A DNA stretch of 64,000 nt from Paguma larvata (lineage: Eukaryota; Chordata; Mammalia; Carnivora; Viverridae). The stretch's first letter is position 1; the number at the start of each line of letters is the position of its first letter. Shown in pieces: positions 47,005 through 60,009 of the stretch. The stretch is taken from the NCBI GenBank assembly GCA_030068075.1, contig JAINVK010001445.1:620001-684000 (forward strand), in the 5' to 3' direction. The position numbers were made by a program, and so were the translations under genes. Under the pieces are notes generated by a model, which saw only the letters and a program-made list of their open reading frames with translations, had not been told where the DNA came from and did not search any database.

Positions 47005-47056
47005 CTATATTATTTATTTATTTATTTATTTATTTCTATTTATTTATTTATTTCTT
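46969..47056. repeat. (GT)n and (TTTA)n compound microsatellite
   Basis: About 16 GT units (46970-47002) are followed by TTTA/TTTAT repeats to about 47056, in the ORF2 region of the old antisense L1. Confidence 0.93.
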
Positions 47057-47517
47057 CTGTACTCTTTATTATTTCCCTTCTTCTGCTGGCCTTGGGCTTT
47101 CTTTGCAGCTGTCTTTTGTTCTTTTAGGTGTGAGATTAGGTTCTGTATTTAGGATCTTTCTTGCTTATTGAAAGAGGCCTGGGTTACAATGCATTTTTTT
47201 CTTAGGGCTGCCTTTGCTAATTTCTAAAGGGTTTGAACAGTTGTGTTTTTATCTTAATTTGCTTCCATATATTTTTAAAATCTTCTTTAACTTCCTGGCT
47301 AACCCATTCATTTTTAGTAGGATGTTTTTTAACCTCCATATATTTGGTGGCTTTCTAAGTTTTTTCTTCTGCTTCATTTCAAGTTTCATAGTGTTGTGAT
47401 CTGAAAATATATATGTCTGATCTCAATCCTTTTACATATGCTGAGGACTCTTTTGTGACCCAGTATGTGATCTATTTTGGGAAATATTCCATGTGCAGTC
47501 AAGAAGAATGTGTATTT

Positions 47518-47745
47518 TAGGGGCACCTGGGTGGCTCAGTTGGTTATGTGTCTGAGTTCGGCTCAGGTTATGATCTCACTGTTCTGGATTTAAGCCCCAC
47601 GTTGGGCTCTGTGCTTAACACTCAGATCCTGGAGCTTGCTTCAGATTCTTTGTCTCCATCCCTCTCTGCCCCTCCCCCACTCATGCTCTGTCTCTGTCTC
47701 TTAAGAATGAATAAACGTTAAAAATTTTTTTAACGTTAAAAAAAA
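47518..47745 (+). mobile_element. Felid SINE inserted in the old L1
   Basis: The SINE is complete, with head 'ggggcacctgggtggctcag'. The perfect 13-bp duplication AAGAATGTGTATT lies at 47504-47516 and 47746-47758, and L1 sequence is continuous across it. Confidence 0.95.
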
Positions 47746-49821
47746 AAGAATGTGTATTCTGCTGCTTTGGAATGAAAAGTTCTGAATATATCTATTAAGT
47801 CCAACTGGTCCAATGTGTCATTCAGAGTCGTTTCCTTATTGATTTTCTGCCTAGACAATCTGTCCATTTCTGTAAGTGGAGTATTAAAGTCCCCTACAAT
47901 CATACATTTATTTATGCTTGTGATTAATTGATTTATACATTTGGGTGTTTCACATTAGGGGCACATTTACAATTGTTAATTATATTTGGTTGTTAGACCC
48001 CTTAATTATGATAGAATGTCCTTCTTCATGTCTTGTTACAGTTTCTGTTTTAAAATCTAGTTTGTCTGATATAAGTATGGCTATTCTGGCTTTCTTTTAA
48101 CATCTAGTACCATGATAGATTGTTCTCCATCACCTCACTTTCAATATGCAGGTGTCCTCAGGTCTAAAATGAGTCTCTTATACACAGTGTATAGATGGAG
48201 TTTTTAAAATCCATTCTGATACCCTATGTATTTTGATTGAGGCATTTAGTCCATTCATATTCAGAGTGATTATTGAAAGACGTGGATTTAGTGTCATTGT
48301 GTTATCTCCAGGTTCTGTGTTTGTGGTGATGTCTCTGGTCCTTTGTAGTCTTTGCTGCTATCACAGAGGCCCCATTAGGACCTCCTGCAGAGATGATTTA
48401 GTGGTCATGACTCCTTTCGTTTTTGTTTGTTTGGGAAAGTCTTTATCTCTCCAGAGATCCAGCCTTGCTGGATAAAGGCTTCTTGGCTGCATTTTTTTTT
48501 TCTATTCAGCACATTGGATATTACCTGCCACTCCCTTCTAACCTGCAAGTTTCAGTGGATAGGTCTGCTACTAACCTCATGTGCCCCCCTAGTAGATTAA
48601 GGCCCTTTCGTCCCTAGGTGCTTTCAGAATTCTCTCTTTATCTTTGTATTTTGCTGCTTTCACTATTTGTCATGGCGTTGACCTATTTTTGGTTGATTTT
48701 GAAGGGGATTCTCTGTGCCTCCTGGACTGGGATGTCTGTTTCCTTCCTCAGATTAGGAAAGTTCTCAACCATAATTTGTTCAAATATACTTTCTGTCCCT
48801 TTTTCTCTCTTCTTCTTCTGGAACTCCAGAAGATATTATTATGTTTCATCGAATCACTTAAGTGTCTAATTCTCCCCTTGTGGTCTAGTAATTTCCTTTC
48901 TCTCTTTTATTCAGCTTCATCATTTTCCATAATTTTATCTTCTATTTCACTTATTCTCTCCTCTGTTTCTTCCATACTTGCTGTCACTGTGTCTAGTTTA
49001 TTTTTCATCTCATTTACAGCATTTCTTAATTCATTGTGACTATTACTTGGGTATTTGATCTCTGCAGCAATAGATTCTTTTTTGTCTTCTATGCTTTTTT
49101 CAAGCATAGCCATTAGTCCTAATGACTATTATTCTAAATTCTTTTTCAGATATATTGTTTATATCTATCTTGAGCAATTCTCTGGCTGTCATTTCTTCAT
49201 AGAATTTATTTTGAGGAGAATACTTCCATTTGTCATTTTGGCTAGTTTTCTGTCTTTTACATGTTTTAATAGATTGTGACATGTCCTGCACCTGTGACTA
49301 TTACTGTATTATAAAAGGGTAATACAATGTCCAGGGTCTGGCACTTGAACAAGTGTTTTTGGAGTGTGTTGTGTGCACTCTGTTGTTGTATCTTTGGCTG
49401 CTCTATCTCACTGCTCATAGTGGTGGATTGGATCTTCCACTAAGTGTGCTTTGATTTGTTTGTTGAAATAACCCTGTAAAAAAGGAAAAAAAGACGAGAG
49501 AAACCTTATCCCATACAAAAAGAGAATGAAAGGGGCATTAAAAAAAACACAGGTGAAGAATCAAAGAAACTATAAAGCTTAATCCAGAGATAAAAATAGA
49601 GAGGAAAATAAAGAAGAAGGAGATGTTCTGGTTGTTTGTTTAATCATGCATTTTTGCTCTCTCTCTCTGTCTACATACATGTATTCATATATAAGAATTG
49701 GCCAAAAATCAAATCTGAAGCTATGAGTCTGATTCCAAAGGGAAGAAAGGAAAAAAAAAAAAACAAAAAAAAAGAGGAAAGTAGAAAGAAAAAAGAAGAG
49801 AAAAGAGAAGGAAGAAAAGAG

Positions 49822-49855
<34 letters not shown>

Positions 49856-50530
49856 TAAACAGGCTAATTTACAAAACCACAAGACAGTTGTCCATTGGTA
49901 CCTGGGACTGGTGACTGTGCGAGTCTGGAGGAGAAGCTATCTGGTTTGCTCAGTGTCAGTCCCACTCTGGTAGATAAGCAGTTACCAGACATGGAAAAAC
50001 AGGGTTTGGTGTAAGCAGGTCCTGACTCCACTGGGGGTTGGTGTCCTGTTTCCTGAAACCCCACTGTGTTGGCAATGGGGAAAAAAATGGTGACATCCAA
50101 ATCTCTCATTCCCACACCTGGTTTCCCAAACCATGCTGTTCAGGCAGCCCTCACAGAGTAGCATGGTGCTCAGCCTGTGCTGCTCCACAGTCTCCTATGC
50201 CTCCTAGGTGCTTCCGCTAATATTCAAAACTCGATGTCTTAAGGGATTTGAAATCACGAGGACCTGGTTTTGGGGTAGTTTCACTCTATGAAGCTGACAA
50301 AAGGCCTCTGGCTGGTGCTGGCAGGCTCCATTGTCCTTGGAGGTGAGGGGGGCAATAAACTCTCTTCCCATAGTACTTGAGGGAAGGGACTGTTGTCTCC
50401 CAATGTGCCCCTGAGATCACTACCATGACCCATGGCTGGCTCCCATCCCCTTATGTACACATAGGCAGTGGCTCTGCTCAGGAGAAAGACATGCATCCCT
50501 GAACACTCCAATTTTCACCTCCTAAGGCTG

Positions 50531-50920
50531 TTTGCAAAGTTGAAACTAGCTCTTTACATAAATCTCATTCCCCAGTCTATGGTCTGGAGAGGTTTTTCTC
50601 TTGTCCACATACATTACCACACTTCCACAGCCTCTCTTTCTCCTCCTCTAAAGATATATTTATTAATTTCTTGTATTCACATTCATAAAACTGAAAAATA
50701 CATATTTTAATTATTTTACCTTTTATACCTCCATTATTCAGATCATTTAAGTTTTAGTTTACTAACCTACTTTTTTTTTATATACAGTTCTATTCTTCCA
50801 GAGGTGAAATATATCCCTATTGCATATTTTACCTAATTTACATATTATTATAATAAAAATCAGCATGAGCTAAAATACTGTATTTTTAGTTTCTTATTTG
50901 GTTTTGCCTTGTGATACTTT
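50531..50920. other. Spacer between two L1 elements
   Basis: AT-rich, with nothing recognised. It is the pre-insertion flank of the L1 at 50933. Confidence 0.4.
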
Positions 50921-50932
50921 ATAACTGCAATC
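50921..50932 (+). repeat. Left target-site duplication of the L1
   Basis: ATAACTGCAATC here is repeated exactly at 56286-56297, directly after the L1 poly-A. The preceding 'ttt' fits the L1 endonuclease preference for a TT/AAAA-like site. Confidence 0.85.
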
Positions 50933-51302
50933 AAGCTTTTGTGTTCATTCTCCTTCTTGGCCAAATCCAAAATGCTTTGCAGGAGGACTTAACATCAAAA
51001 AGAACATCTAAAGAACAGGAAACCAGGACATGTGCAAGGCCTCCAGTTGCCATCAGTAAACCCCGCGGCATTTGGAAAGACATCTAATAAGAGTTATGGA
51101 TCATGGCCTCCCTTCCTGCAATTTTTCAAAAGGACAAAAGAACACCAGAGGTCAAAAGCTTCCAGTCCTAGTCCTGGCTTTGTCACTTGCTCTATTATCC
51201 TGAAAAAATCCTTGCTCTTCCTTGAGTTCAAAACACTGGTTGAGAGTCTGTTTTCCTTTCCAGGGCAACTTCAAGAAACAACCCATAACACATCCAGCCA
51301 AA

Positions 51303-52197
51303 ATGACGAGACGGAAGAATTCTCTTCAAAAGAATCTACAAGAAGCAGTGACAGCTCAAGAATTACTGAAAACATATATAAGCAACATAACAGAGGTTGA
51401 ATATAGAACGATAATCATAAAACTAATTGCTGGCCTTGAAAAAAGCTTAGATGAATGCAAGGGGTCCTGCGCGGCAGAGTTCAAGGACCTTAAAAACGGT
51501 CAGGAAGAATTAAAGAAGACATTGGAAGAATTACAGGGGAAACTGGAAGCAGCCACAGCACGGATTGAAGAGATAGAGGAAAGAGTTAGTGCATTAGAAG
51601 ATAAAATCATTGAAAAAGAGGAAGCAGATAAAAAGAGAGAGAAGCTGATCCAGGAACAGGAAAGGAGAATTCGAGACCTGAGCGATGCACTCAAAAGAAA
51701 CAATATCCGTATCATAGGAGTCCCAGAGGAAGAAGAGAGACAGAAAGGAGTCGAAGGGGTTCTTGAACAAATCATTGCTGAGAACTTCCCCAACATGAGG
51801 AAGGAAACGGGCATGGAAATCCAAGAGGCACAGAGAACTCCCCTCAGACATAACTTGAATAAACCTTCTGCACGACACATCATGGGGAAGCTGGCAAAAT
51901 ACAAAGATAGGGAGAGAATCCTGAAAGCAGCTAGGGACAAAAGAACCCTAACATACAAAGAGAGAAATATAAGGGTAGTAGCAGACTTATCTAGAGAAAC
52001 TTGACAAGCCAGAAAGGAATGGCAGGATATCTTCAATGTGATGAGCAAGAAGGACATGCAACCAAGAATTCTGTATCCGGCTAGCCTGTCGTTCAGAATA
52101 GAAGGAGCGATCAAGGTTTTTCCCAACAAACAAAAACTGAAAGAATTTATCACAAATAAGCCAGCACTGCAAGAGATCCTGAGGGGCATTCTATGAA
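51303..52197 (+). pseudogene. L1 ORF1, one nonsense and one frameshift
   Basis: ORF1 protein is the trimeric RNA-binding chaperone of the L1 particle. The ATG at 51303 gives 'MTRRKNSLQKNLQEA', a coiled coil to about residue 135 with 'RIEEIEERVSALEDKI', then the RRM and C-terminal domain. The frame stays open until a TGA at 52002-52004. The related L1 has Trp there ('ETWQARKEWQ'), so this looks like a TGG-to-TGA change. An extra A near 52140-52143 shifts the last ~18 codons. The expected length without damage is about 297 aa. Confidence 0.88.
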
Positions 52198-52243
52198 GGC
52201 AAGGTTGCAAAGAACACAAACCGCCAGGGACAGCCTTACAAAC

Positions 52244-55200
52244 ATGAAACTTACAGATAATACAGTGACTGTAAGCCCATATTTTTCAATATTAACACTG
52301 AATGTAAATGGACTAAATGCGCCAATCAAAAGACACAGGATAAAAGAATGGATTAAAAAACAAGACCCATCTATTTGCTGTCTTCAAGAAACTCATCTTA
52401 AACCTGAAGGCACCTTCGGATTGAAAGTGAGGGGATGGAAAACTATCTACCATGCTACTGGAAGTCAGAAGAAAGCCGGAGTAGCCACACTTATATCAGA
52501 CAAATTAGACTTTAAAATGAACGATGTAATAAGAGATGAAGAAGGACATTATATAATAGTCTCAGGGACCATTCAGCAGGAAGAGCTAACAATTGTAAAT
52601 ATCTACGCACTGAATTCGGGGGCACCCAAATTTGTAAAACAACTAATTACAAACATTAGCAACCTCATCGATAAAAATGTCCTAATAGTAGGGATCTCAA
52701 CACTCCACTCTCAGCATTGGATAGATCCACAAAACAGAAAATCTCCGCAGAAACAATAGCCCTGAATGACACATTAGGACAGATGGGCCTCACAGATATC
52801 TTTAGGGTCCTTCATCCGGAAGCAAAGGAATTTACGTTCTTCTCATCTGCACATGGTACATTTTCCAAGATAGACCACATTCTGGGGCACAGGGAAGCTC
52901 TGAATAACTATAAAAGAATTGAGATCATACTGTGTACACTGTCAGACCACAATGCTTTGAAACTTGAAATCAACCACAGGAGAAAGCCTGGAAAATATCC
53001 AAGAACATGGCCGCTAAGAAATAACCTACTATAAGATGCTGGGTCAACCAAGTCATCAGAGAAGAAATTAAAAAATACATGGAAACAAATGAAAATGAAA
53101 AATACAACAATCCAAACGCTCTGGGACGCAGGAAAGGCAGTCCTGAGAGGGAAATATATTGCAATCTAGGCCCATCTCAAGAAACAAGAAAAATCAATAA
53201 CACAAATTCTAACAGCACGCCTAAAGGAACTAGAAGCAGATCAACTAAAACAACCCAAGCCCAGCAGAAAGAGAGAAATAACAAAGATCAGAGCACAAAT
53301 TAACCACATGGAGACAGAAAAGGTAGTGGAACAGATCAATGAAACCAAAAGCTGGTTCTTTGTAAAAATAAACAAAATAGACAAACCTCTAGCCAGGCTT
53401 CTCAAAAAGAAAAGAGAGAGAACTCAAATAGATAAAATCGTGAATGAAAAGAGAGAAATTACAACCAATCCCTCAGAGATATAAGCAATCATCAGAGAAT
53501 ACTATGAAAAATTATATGCCACCAAACTTGGCAATCTGGAGAAATGGACAGCTTCCTAAATAGCTACACGCTACCAAAACTCAAACGGGAAGAAATAGAA
53601 AATTTGAACAGACCCATAACTAGTGAAGAAATAGAATCAGTTATCAAAACCTCCCAGCAAATAAAAGCCCTGGATCAGATGGCTTTCCTGCGGAATTTTA
53701 CCGGACGTTTAAAACAGAGTTAATTCCTATCCTCCTCAAGCTGTTCCAAAAAATTGAAACGGAAGGAAAACTCCCGGACTCATTCTATGAAGCCAGCATC
53801 ACTTTGATTCCCAAACCAGATAGAGACCCAGCAAAAAAGAAAATTACAGGCCAATATCCCTGATGAATATGGATGTAAAAATTCTCAACAAGATACTAGC
53901 AAATCAAATCTAACAGCATATAAAGAGAATTATCCACCATGATCAAGTAGGATTCATCCCTGGGTTGCAGGGCTGGTTCAATATTCGCAAATCAATCAAC
54001 GTGATACATCACATCAACAAAAGAAAAGATAAGAACCATATGATCCTGTCAATAGATTCAGAAAAAGCATTTGACAAAATACAGCACCCTTTCTTAATAA
54101 AAACGCTCGAGAAAGTCGGGATAGAAGGAACATACTTAAACATCATAAAAGCCATCTATGAAAAGCCCACAGCTAATATCATCCTCAATGGGGAAAAACT
54201 GAAAGCCTTCCCCCTGAGATTAGGAAGACGACAGGGGTGTCCACTCTCGCCACTGCTATTTAACATAGTGTTAGAAGTCTTAGCATAGGCAATCAGACAA
54301 CAAAACAAAATAAAAGGCATCAAGATCGGCAAGGAGGAAGTCAAACTTTCACTTTTTGCAGATGACATGATACTTTACATGGAAAACCCAACGGAATCCA
54401 CCAAAAGCCTCCTAGAACTGATTCATGATTTCAGCAAAGTTGCAGGATACAAAATCAATGTACAGAAATCGGTGGCATTTCTATACACCAACAATGAAGC
54501 AGCAGAATGAGAAATAAAGAAGCTAATCCCTTTCACAATTGCACCAAAAACCATCAAATACTTAGGAATAAACCTAACCGAAGATGTGAAAGACCTCTAC
54601 ACCGAAAACTATAAAAAAACTTATGAAGGAAATTGAGGAAGACACAAGGAAATGGAAAAACATCCCATGCTCATGGATTGGAAGAATAAATATCATTAAA
54701 ATGGCAATACTACCCAAAGCAATCTACACATTCAATGCAATCCCAATAAAAATTGCACCAGCAGTCTTCTCAAAGCTAGAGCAAACAATCCTAAAATTTG
54801 TATGGAACCACAAAAGACCTCGAATAGCCAAAATAATACTGAAGAACAAAACCAAGGCGGGAGGCATCACAATCCCAGACTTTAACCTCTACTACAAAGC
54901 GGTAGTCATCAAGACTGTATGGTATTGGCACAAAAACAGACACACAGACCAATGGAATAGAATAGAAAACTCAGAAATGGACCCGCAAGTATATGGCCAA
55001 CTAATCTTTGACAAAGTGGGAAAATGTATCCAATGGAAAAAAGACAGCCTCTTTAACAAATGGTGCTGGGAGAATTGGACAGCAACATGCAAAAGAATGA
55101 AACTAGACCACTTTCTTACACCACTCACAAAATAAATTCTAAATGGATAAAAGATCTGAATGTGAGACAGGAAACCGTCAAAATCCTAGAGGAGAAAACA

Positions 55201-56163
55201 GGAAAAAGCCTCTTTGACCTAAGACGCACCAATTTCTTACTCGACACGTCTCCAAAGGCAAGGGAATTAAAAGCAAAGATGAACTATTGGGACCTCATCA
55301 AGATAAAAAGCTTCTGCACAGCAAAAGAAACAACCAACAAAACGAATAGGCAACCAACGGAATGGGAAAAGATCATCGCAAATGACATATCGGATAAAGG
55401 ACTAATGTCTAAAATTTGTAAAGAACTTACCAAACTCCACACCCGAAAAACAAAGAACCCAGTGAAGAAATGGGTGGAAGATATGAATAGACACTTCTCC
55501 AAAGAGGACATCCAGATGGCCAACAGACACATGAAACAATGCTCAATGTCACTCATCATCAGGGAAACACAAATCAAAACCACACTGCGATACCACCTCA
55601 CACCAGTCAGAGTGGCTAAAATGAACAAATCAGGAAACTATAGATGCTGGCGAGGATGTGGAGAAGTAGGCACCCTCCTACACTGTTGGTGGGAATGCAA
55701 ACTGGTGCAGCCACTCTGGAAAACGGTGTGGAGGTTCCTCAAAAAAATGAAAATAGAGCTACCCTATGATCCAGCAATAGCCTTGCTAGGAATCTACCCA
55801 AAAGACACAGGAATGCTGATGCATAGGAGCACGTGTACCCCAATGTTCATAGCAGCACTTTCAACAATAGCCAAATCATGGAAAGAGACCAAGTGCCCAT
55901 CAACTGATGAATGGATAAAGAAGTTATGGTACTTATATACAATGGACTACTACGTGGCAATGAGAAAAAATGAAATCTGGCCATGTGTAGCAACATGGAT
56001 GGAACTGGAGGGTATTATGTTAAGTGAAATAAGTCAGTCAGAAAAAGACAGATACCATATGTTTCCACGAATAGGTGGACTTTGTGAGACTAAGCAAAAA
56101 CCAGGGGGAGGGGAAGAGGGGAAAGGAATAAAAGACACAGAGAGGGAGGGAGATAAAACATAA
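52244..56163 (+). pseudogene. L1 ORF2 (endonuclease-RT), broken at several sites
   Basis: The ATG at 52244 gives 'MKLTDNTVTVSPYFSILTLN'. The endonuclease region has 'LNVNGLN' and 'QETHL'. A one-base loss near 52695 destroys the frame just at the catalytic Asp segment ('VG' then shifted). Stops occur near 53167 and 53482. The RT motif FADD is intact near 54355-54366 ('LFADDMILY'). A one-base loss in an A-run near 55130 separates the 170-codon block 54623-55135 from the 367-codon C-terminal block. It is dead as a whole, though several domains are individually well preserved. Confidence 0.88.
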
Positions 56164-56297
56164 GATACTCTCAAAGACTAAGAAAAAACTTTGGTGATGG
56201 GCATTAAAAAGGGCACATGTTGGGATGAACACTGGTTGTTATATGTAAACCAATTTGAAAATAAACTATTATAAAATTAAAAAAAATAACTGCAATC

Positions 56298-57439
56298 CGT
56301 TATAATTTGTTGGGATCCTCATGCTTTGGAGTTATCGCCAAATTAATTATTCATTAATTAAAATTTCATTAAAATTTGAATGAATTCAAATTCAAATCAA
56401 TGATTTCAAAATTCATTACATTCAAACTACATGATAAACAATGCAGTTTTTTAAAGAGGCTAAAAGTGAGCACTGTGGGTGTTATATGTAAGTGATGAAT
56501 TACTAAATTGTATTTCTGACACCATTATTACATTATATATTAAGTAACTTGAATTAAAATAATAAAATAAAAAGAGGATACAGGATGGAAATTCAAAAAC
56601 TAACATCACATAACATAATTAAAATGCAGAATTGTGGCCCTCCAAAAAAATAAAAGTGAGCACTATATTATTTCAGAATTCAATAATTTTTAATTAAGCA
56701 GGATATAAGGAAGTAATGACAGAAAAATTATGTTTTATTTTATAATTTTATAATTAATAATTTTATAACTAAATAATTTTATAAAAAAATACTTTAGTTT
56801 TTTCAATTCATAACTCAAATATTCTTGCCGGAAAAATAAAGTATAGCCTATTAATTTTAAATATCAGACAAATAATAATAATTATTAATGTAGTATGCAT
56901 GACACAATATTTGAGGCAAAGTTACACTAAAATATATTTGATGTTTATCTAGTATTTAAATTTATCTGCTGTTCTGTGATTTGAATTGCTTGATCTGGTA
57001 AATGGCAACCTTGTGCCTCAACATAACTTACATAAGATGGAATTTACTGTGTGTTTGTTGCCTCTGCTATACCCTAAGTACACAGATACATATTAAGGGG
57101 TTTGGTACCTTATTTACATTTTAGTAAGAGATGTATTGTGAGTTTGTTGTAAAGAATTGTACTGTTGTTACTTTATTTGGTGAAATAAATAAAACTCAAT
57201 TGATTATATTGTTTAAAAGTAACATTACCAAATTCAATTAATAAATCTATTATATACAACATTATTTGTTTTTACATTCTACCAAAATTTTAAGCCACTT
57301 CAACAGATAATCATAATTACCTAATTTCTAATTAAGAAAATGACAGGCCACATAAGACAACATAAGTTATTCTTGATTTTTCTTTGCTTCATGAGAGTAA
57401 CAACTAACAACTATGTATAGACAAGACACAACTGAGAGA
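56298..57439. other. AT-rich DNA with a short L1 tail
   Basis: 56464-56570 is an L1 3' end ('gtgggtgttatatgtaagtg', 'attatatattaagtaacttg') with 'aaagagg' on both sides as a possible duplication. The remainder is very AT-rich and unassigned. Confidence 0.5.
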
Positions 57440-58180
57440 ATCTTAGAACACAAGGGGAAGGCTAAGGAACACCCCTGTGCCACAGAGACTGAGACAGACT
57501 GCATAAGAATAGTAACAGGGATGTCTACATTATGAGTGCATTACTTCTTTGCCTGTCCAGCACAGCCTCATGCAGACAGATTCTTCCTAAACCTACAGTT
57601 GTCCACTGGGAAAAGAGAGACCAAGGATAATACCCATCCCCACCCTCACCATTGAAAATCACTTCATGGACATCTCCACTTTAGTTTCACCCCTCAGTAT
57701 AATGGACATATGCAGGGCTCAACCCCTGGGAATCTGATTGTGATAGAGAAGGAGGGAGGGGATTCCAAAAACCACAACTCAGTTCTTGGCAGACTGGGTT
57801 GTTACCTGCAGGGCCTGAGCAGCTGTCCCTACCAGTGGTTTTGCTATCTGCAGAAGGACAGAGATGCAATCTGGCCAGAGAATTCAGTAGGGTGCAGGTC
57901 TGCCTGGGTCATGTACTCAAATGGGAAGTATGGCTCCACATGCACTATAAAGAATAGCTCTTGGCTCATGCTGACCAGAGAGCCTCTTTGGGAAAATTGG
58001 GGGATTCCCATAAGTGGGTCCTCCCAGTCCTGTCAAGGTAGGATAGCTGAGTCATAGTCTACTGGCCACAGAGTGTGGCCCCTGCCTTAGCTGAGAGTAA
58101 GGTCTGTGAGAACACCTGGAAGATCATTAATGCAGCAATGCTAGAGTTGAGAGGTGAACATGCAGATCATAGTGGACTGA
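57440..58180 (+). other. GC-richer segment of unknown origin
   Basis: Its composition differs from the AT-rich flanks. It holds a 115-codon plus-strand frame (57710-58057) with no recognisable motif. Since L1/HAL1-like ORF1 sequence follows directly on the same strand, it may be the 5' region of that old element. This is an inference from position. Confidence 0.35.
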
Positions 58181-58720
58181 CTATAGTACTCGATAAAAAC
58201 AAACAAGATTCACATTACAAGAATTCCAGAAGGAATAGAAAAATCAAGGAAAGAAAATATATTTAGAGCTATAATGGGTGAAAAATAGACCTCTATATTC
58301 AAAAGGACCAAAGGATCCCAAATAGATTTGAGTCTGACTGCAGCTGCATCAGTACCCATTATAATTAAAGTGTTACCAGTTAAAGACAATTAAGAATTTT
58401 AAAAGCAACAAGAGAAAAAAGAATATACTACATATAACTTATTCACATAAACCTATTGATGGATTTTTCAACAGACACCTTTCATGCTGGAAAATACTAG
58501 TTTACATATTCAAAATACTGAAAGAAAATAACTGTCTATAAAGAATACTATACCCAGCAGAGTTGCCCATAAGAAGTGAAGAAGAGAGACAGACAAACAA
58601 ATGCTGAGTGAATTCTTCACCACTGGAGCTACCTTACAAGAATTTCTAAAAGGAATTATTTGAGTGGAAATAAAAGTACACTAATTAATATAATTAAGAC
58701 TTAAGAAGGCAGTGTAAAAC
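58180..58720 (+). mobile_element. Ancient L1/HAL1-type ORF1 fragment
   Basis: 'aaaatactgaaagaaaataa', 'gaatactatacccagcagag', 'gacagacaaacaaatgctga' and 'accttacaagaatttctaaa' follow the conserved end of L1 ORF1. It has many stops. It cannot be decided here whether it is L1M or HAL1. Confidence 0.6.
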
Positions 58721-59219
58721 TCACTGGTCATGATAAATGGTAAATATATAGTTAGATAGATTTTGTAATATGTTTATTGTGGTGTATAATGAAATATTAA
58801 TTCTAGTTTACAGGATAAAAAACAAATGTAATAAAAATATCTCTAACACAATAACCTATTAATACTTATCCGGTCTTAAAAATAAATAAAATGTAGCATC
58901 GGTAACTTAAAATGAGAAGCAGAGAATAAGTAAAAGTATGAAGCTTAGTGATTCTACTGAGTTTTCATTGTCGTTTCTTTAAATAGTATTTTATAAGTTT
59001 ATAATATTTTATATAATTTAATATATATGTAAATATATATATATATATATATCATGGTAAGTGAAAAAAAAACTTCTTTAGTAATTGAATTAAAGAACAT
59101 GATGAAGTCTATAGGTTTTGTTTCCTTCACTTCGCACAAACTCTTAATTTTGATGTAGTCAGAATACTTTATTTTATTACCTCCAGAGACACATTTAGGG
59201 GAAAAAAAAAGCAATTTCC
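58721..59219. other. AT-rich spacer with TA repeat
   Basis: Contains a TA run at about 59022-59052. No gene. Confidence 0.5.
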
Positions 59220-59855
59220 AAAGGCAATAAAGTTATTACCTTTGTTCTCTTCCAGCATTTTTGTGGTTTCTAGTTTCACATTTAATTTTAATCTATTTGG
59301 GATTTACTTTTGTGTATGGCGTAAGTGGTCCAGCTACATTCTTTCAAATGTTTCTGTCCAGTTTTCCCAACACCATCGGTTGAAGAGATTTCTTTTTTCC
59401 ATGGATATTCTTTTCTGCTTTGTCAAAGCTTCATTGACTGTATGGTTTTTCTTTCACTTCTGGATTTCTATTCTGTTCCATTGGTCTACACATCTGTTTA
59501 TGTGGCAGTCCCATATTGTCTTCATCAATACAGCTTTGTAATATAACTTGAAGTCTGAAATTGTGATTCTCTAAATTTTACTCTGCTTTCTCAAGATTCT
59601 TTGGATATTTGCAGATTTTGTAACTCTGTATGAATTTTAGAGTTGTTTGCTCTATTTCTGTGAATAATGCTGTTGGTATTTTGAAAGGGATCACAAAAAA
59701 TGTGTAGATTTCTTTGGGTAGTATAGACATTGTAACAATATTTGTTATTCTCATCGATGGGCATTGACTGTCTTTCCATTTCTTAGAGTTATCTTCAATT
59801 TGTTTCATCGGTGTTTCATGGTTTCAGAGTACCGGTCTTTTACCTGTTTGGTTAT
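59220..59855 (-). mobile_element. Old L1 ORF2 fragment, antisense
   Basis: The minus strand reads degraded L1 ORF2 ('[15 protein letters not shown]' at 59808 downwards). It stops in the middle of ORF2, at the palindromic segment that begins at 59856. Confidence 0.75.
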
Positions 59856-60009
59856 TTGCGACGGTCCGGCCGTCGCAGTTCCTGATGGGGGGTGAGGATG
59901 AACTGATACACAAGGCACAGTTATTAAGGGATGGCTGATGCTCCCAAGCGTCACCAGCCCCAAGTTTATTTTCACTTGGGTATTTATCCAATATCCAATG
60001 CATGTTTCA
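59856..60009. other. CpG-rich palindrome and possible LTR fragment at an L1 junction
   Basis: GCGACGG (59858-59864) and CCGTCGC (59870-59876) form a perfect 7-bp stem with a 5-base loop. The following ~100 bases ('gaggatgaactgatacacaa', 'cgtcaccagccccaagttta') look like part of a retroviral LTR rather than L1. L1 resumes at about 60010 far upstream in ORF2, so roughly 1.8 kb of L1 is missing here. Confidence 0.5.

Larger units (their letters stand above)
43948..50530 (-). mobile_element. Old LINE-1, antisense, nearly full length
   Basis: It begins with reversed 3' UTR ('cttattgtcaagttagctaa'). It continues through ORF2 (about 44510-48190), whose frames are broken many times, then ORF1 (about 48230-49290) and a GC-richer 5' UTR reaching roughly 50530. 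ORF1 remnants include a coiled-coil piece at 48907-49113 ('SMEETEERISEIEDKI') and an N-terminal piece at 49100-49291. It belongs to an older subfamily than the L1 copies at 10712, 21290 and 50933. It contains a SINE at 47518-47745 and several microsatellites. The 5' boundary is approximate. Confidence 0.85.
50933..56285 (+). mobile_element. Young LINE-1 with unusual 5' end
   Basis: It is bounded by a perfect 12-bp target-site duplication. Contents in order: about 330 bp of non-L1-looking DNA (50933-51264), a short L1 leader starting 'ggcaacttcaagaaacaa', ORF1 (51303-52197), ORF2 (52244-56163), a short 3' UTR and poly-A. It is closely related to the L1 copies at 10712 and 21290 but lacks the deletions they share. 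It is inactive because of several nonsense and frameshift changes. Confidence 0.92.

Noticed and set aside
51500..52219. 239-codon minus-strand frame
   Set aside because: Antisense of L1 ORF1; the antisense of the other L1 ORF1 at 15644-16471 shows the same pattern.
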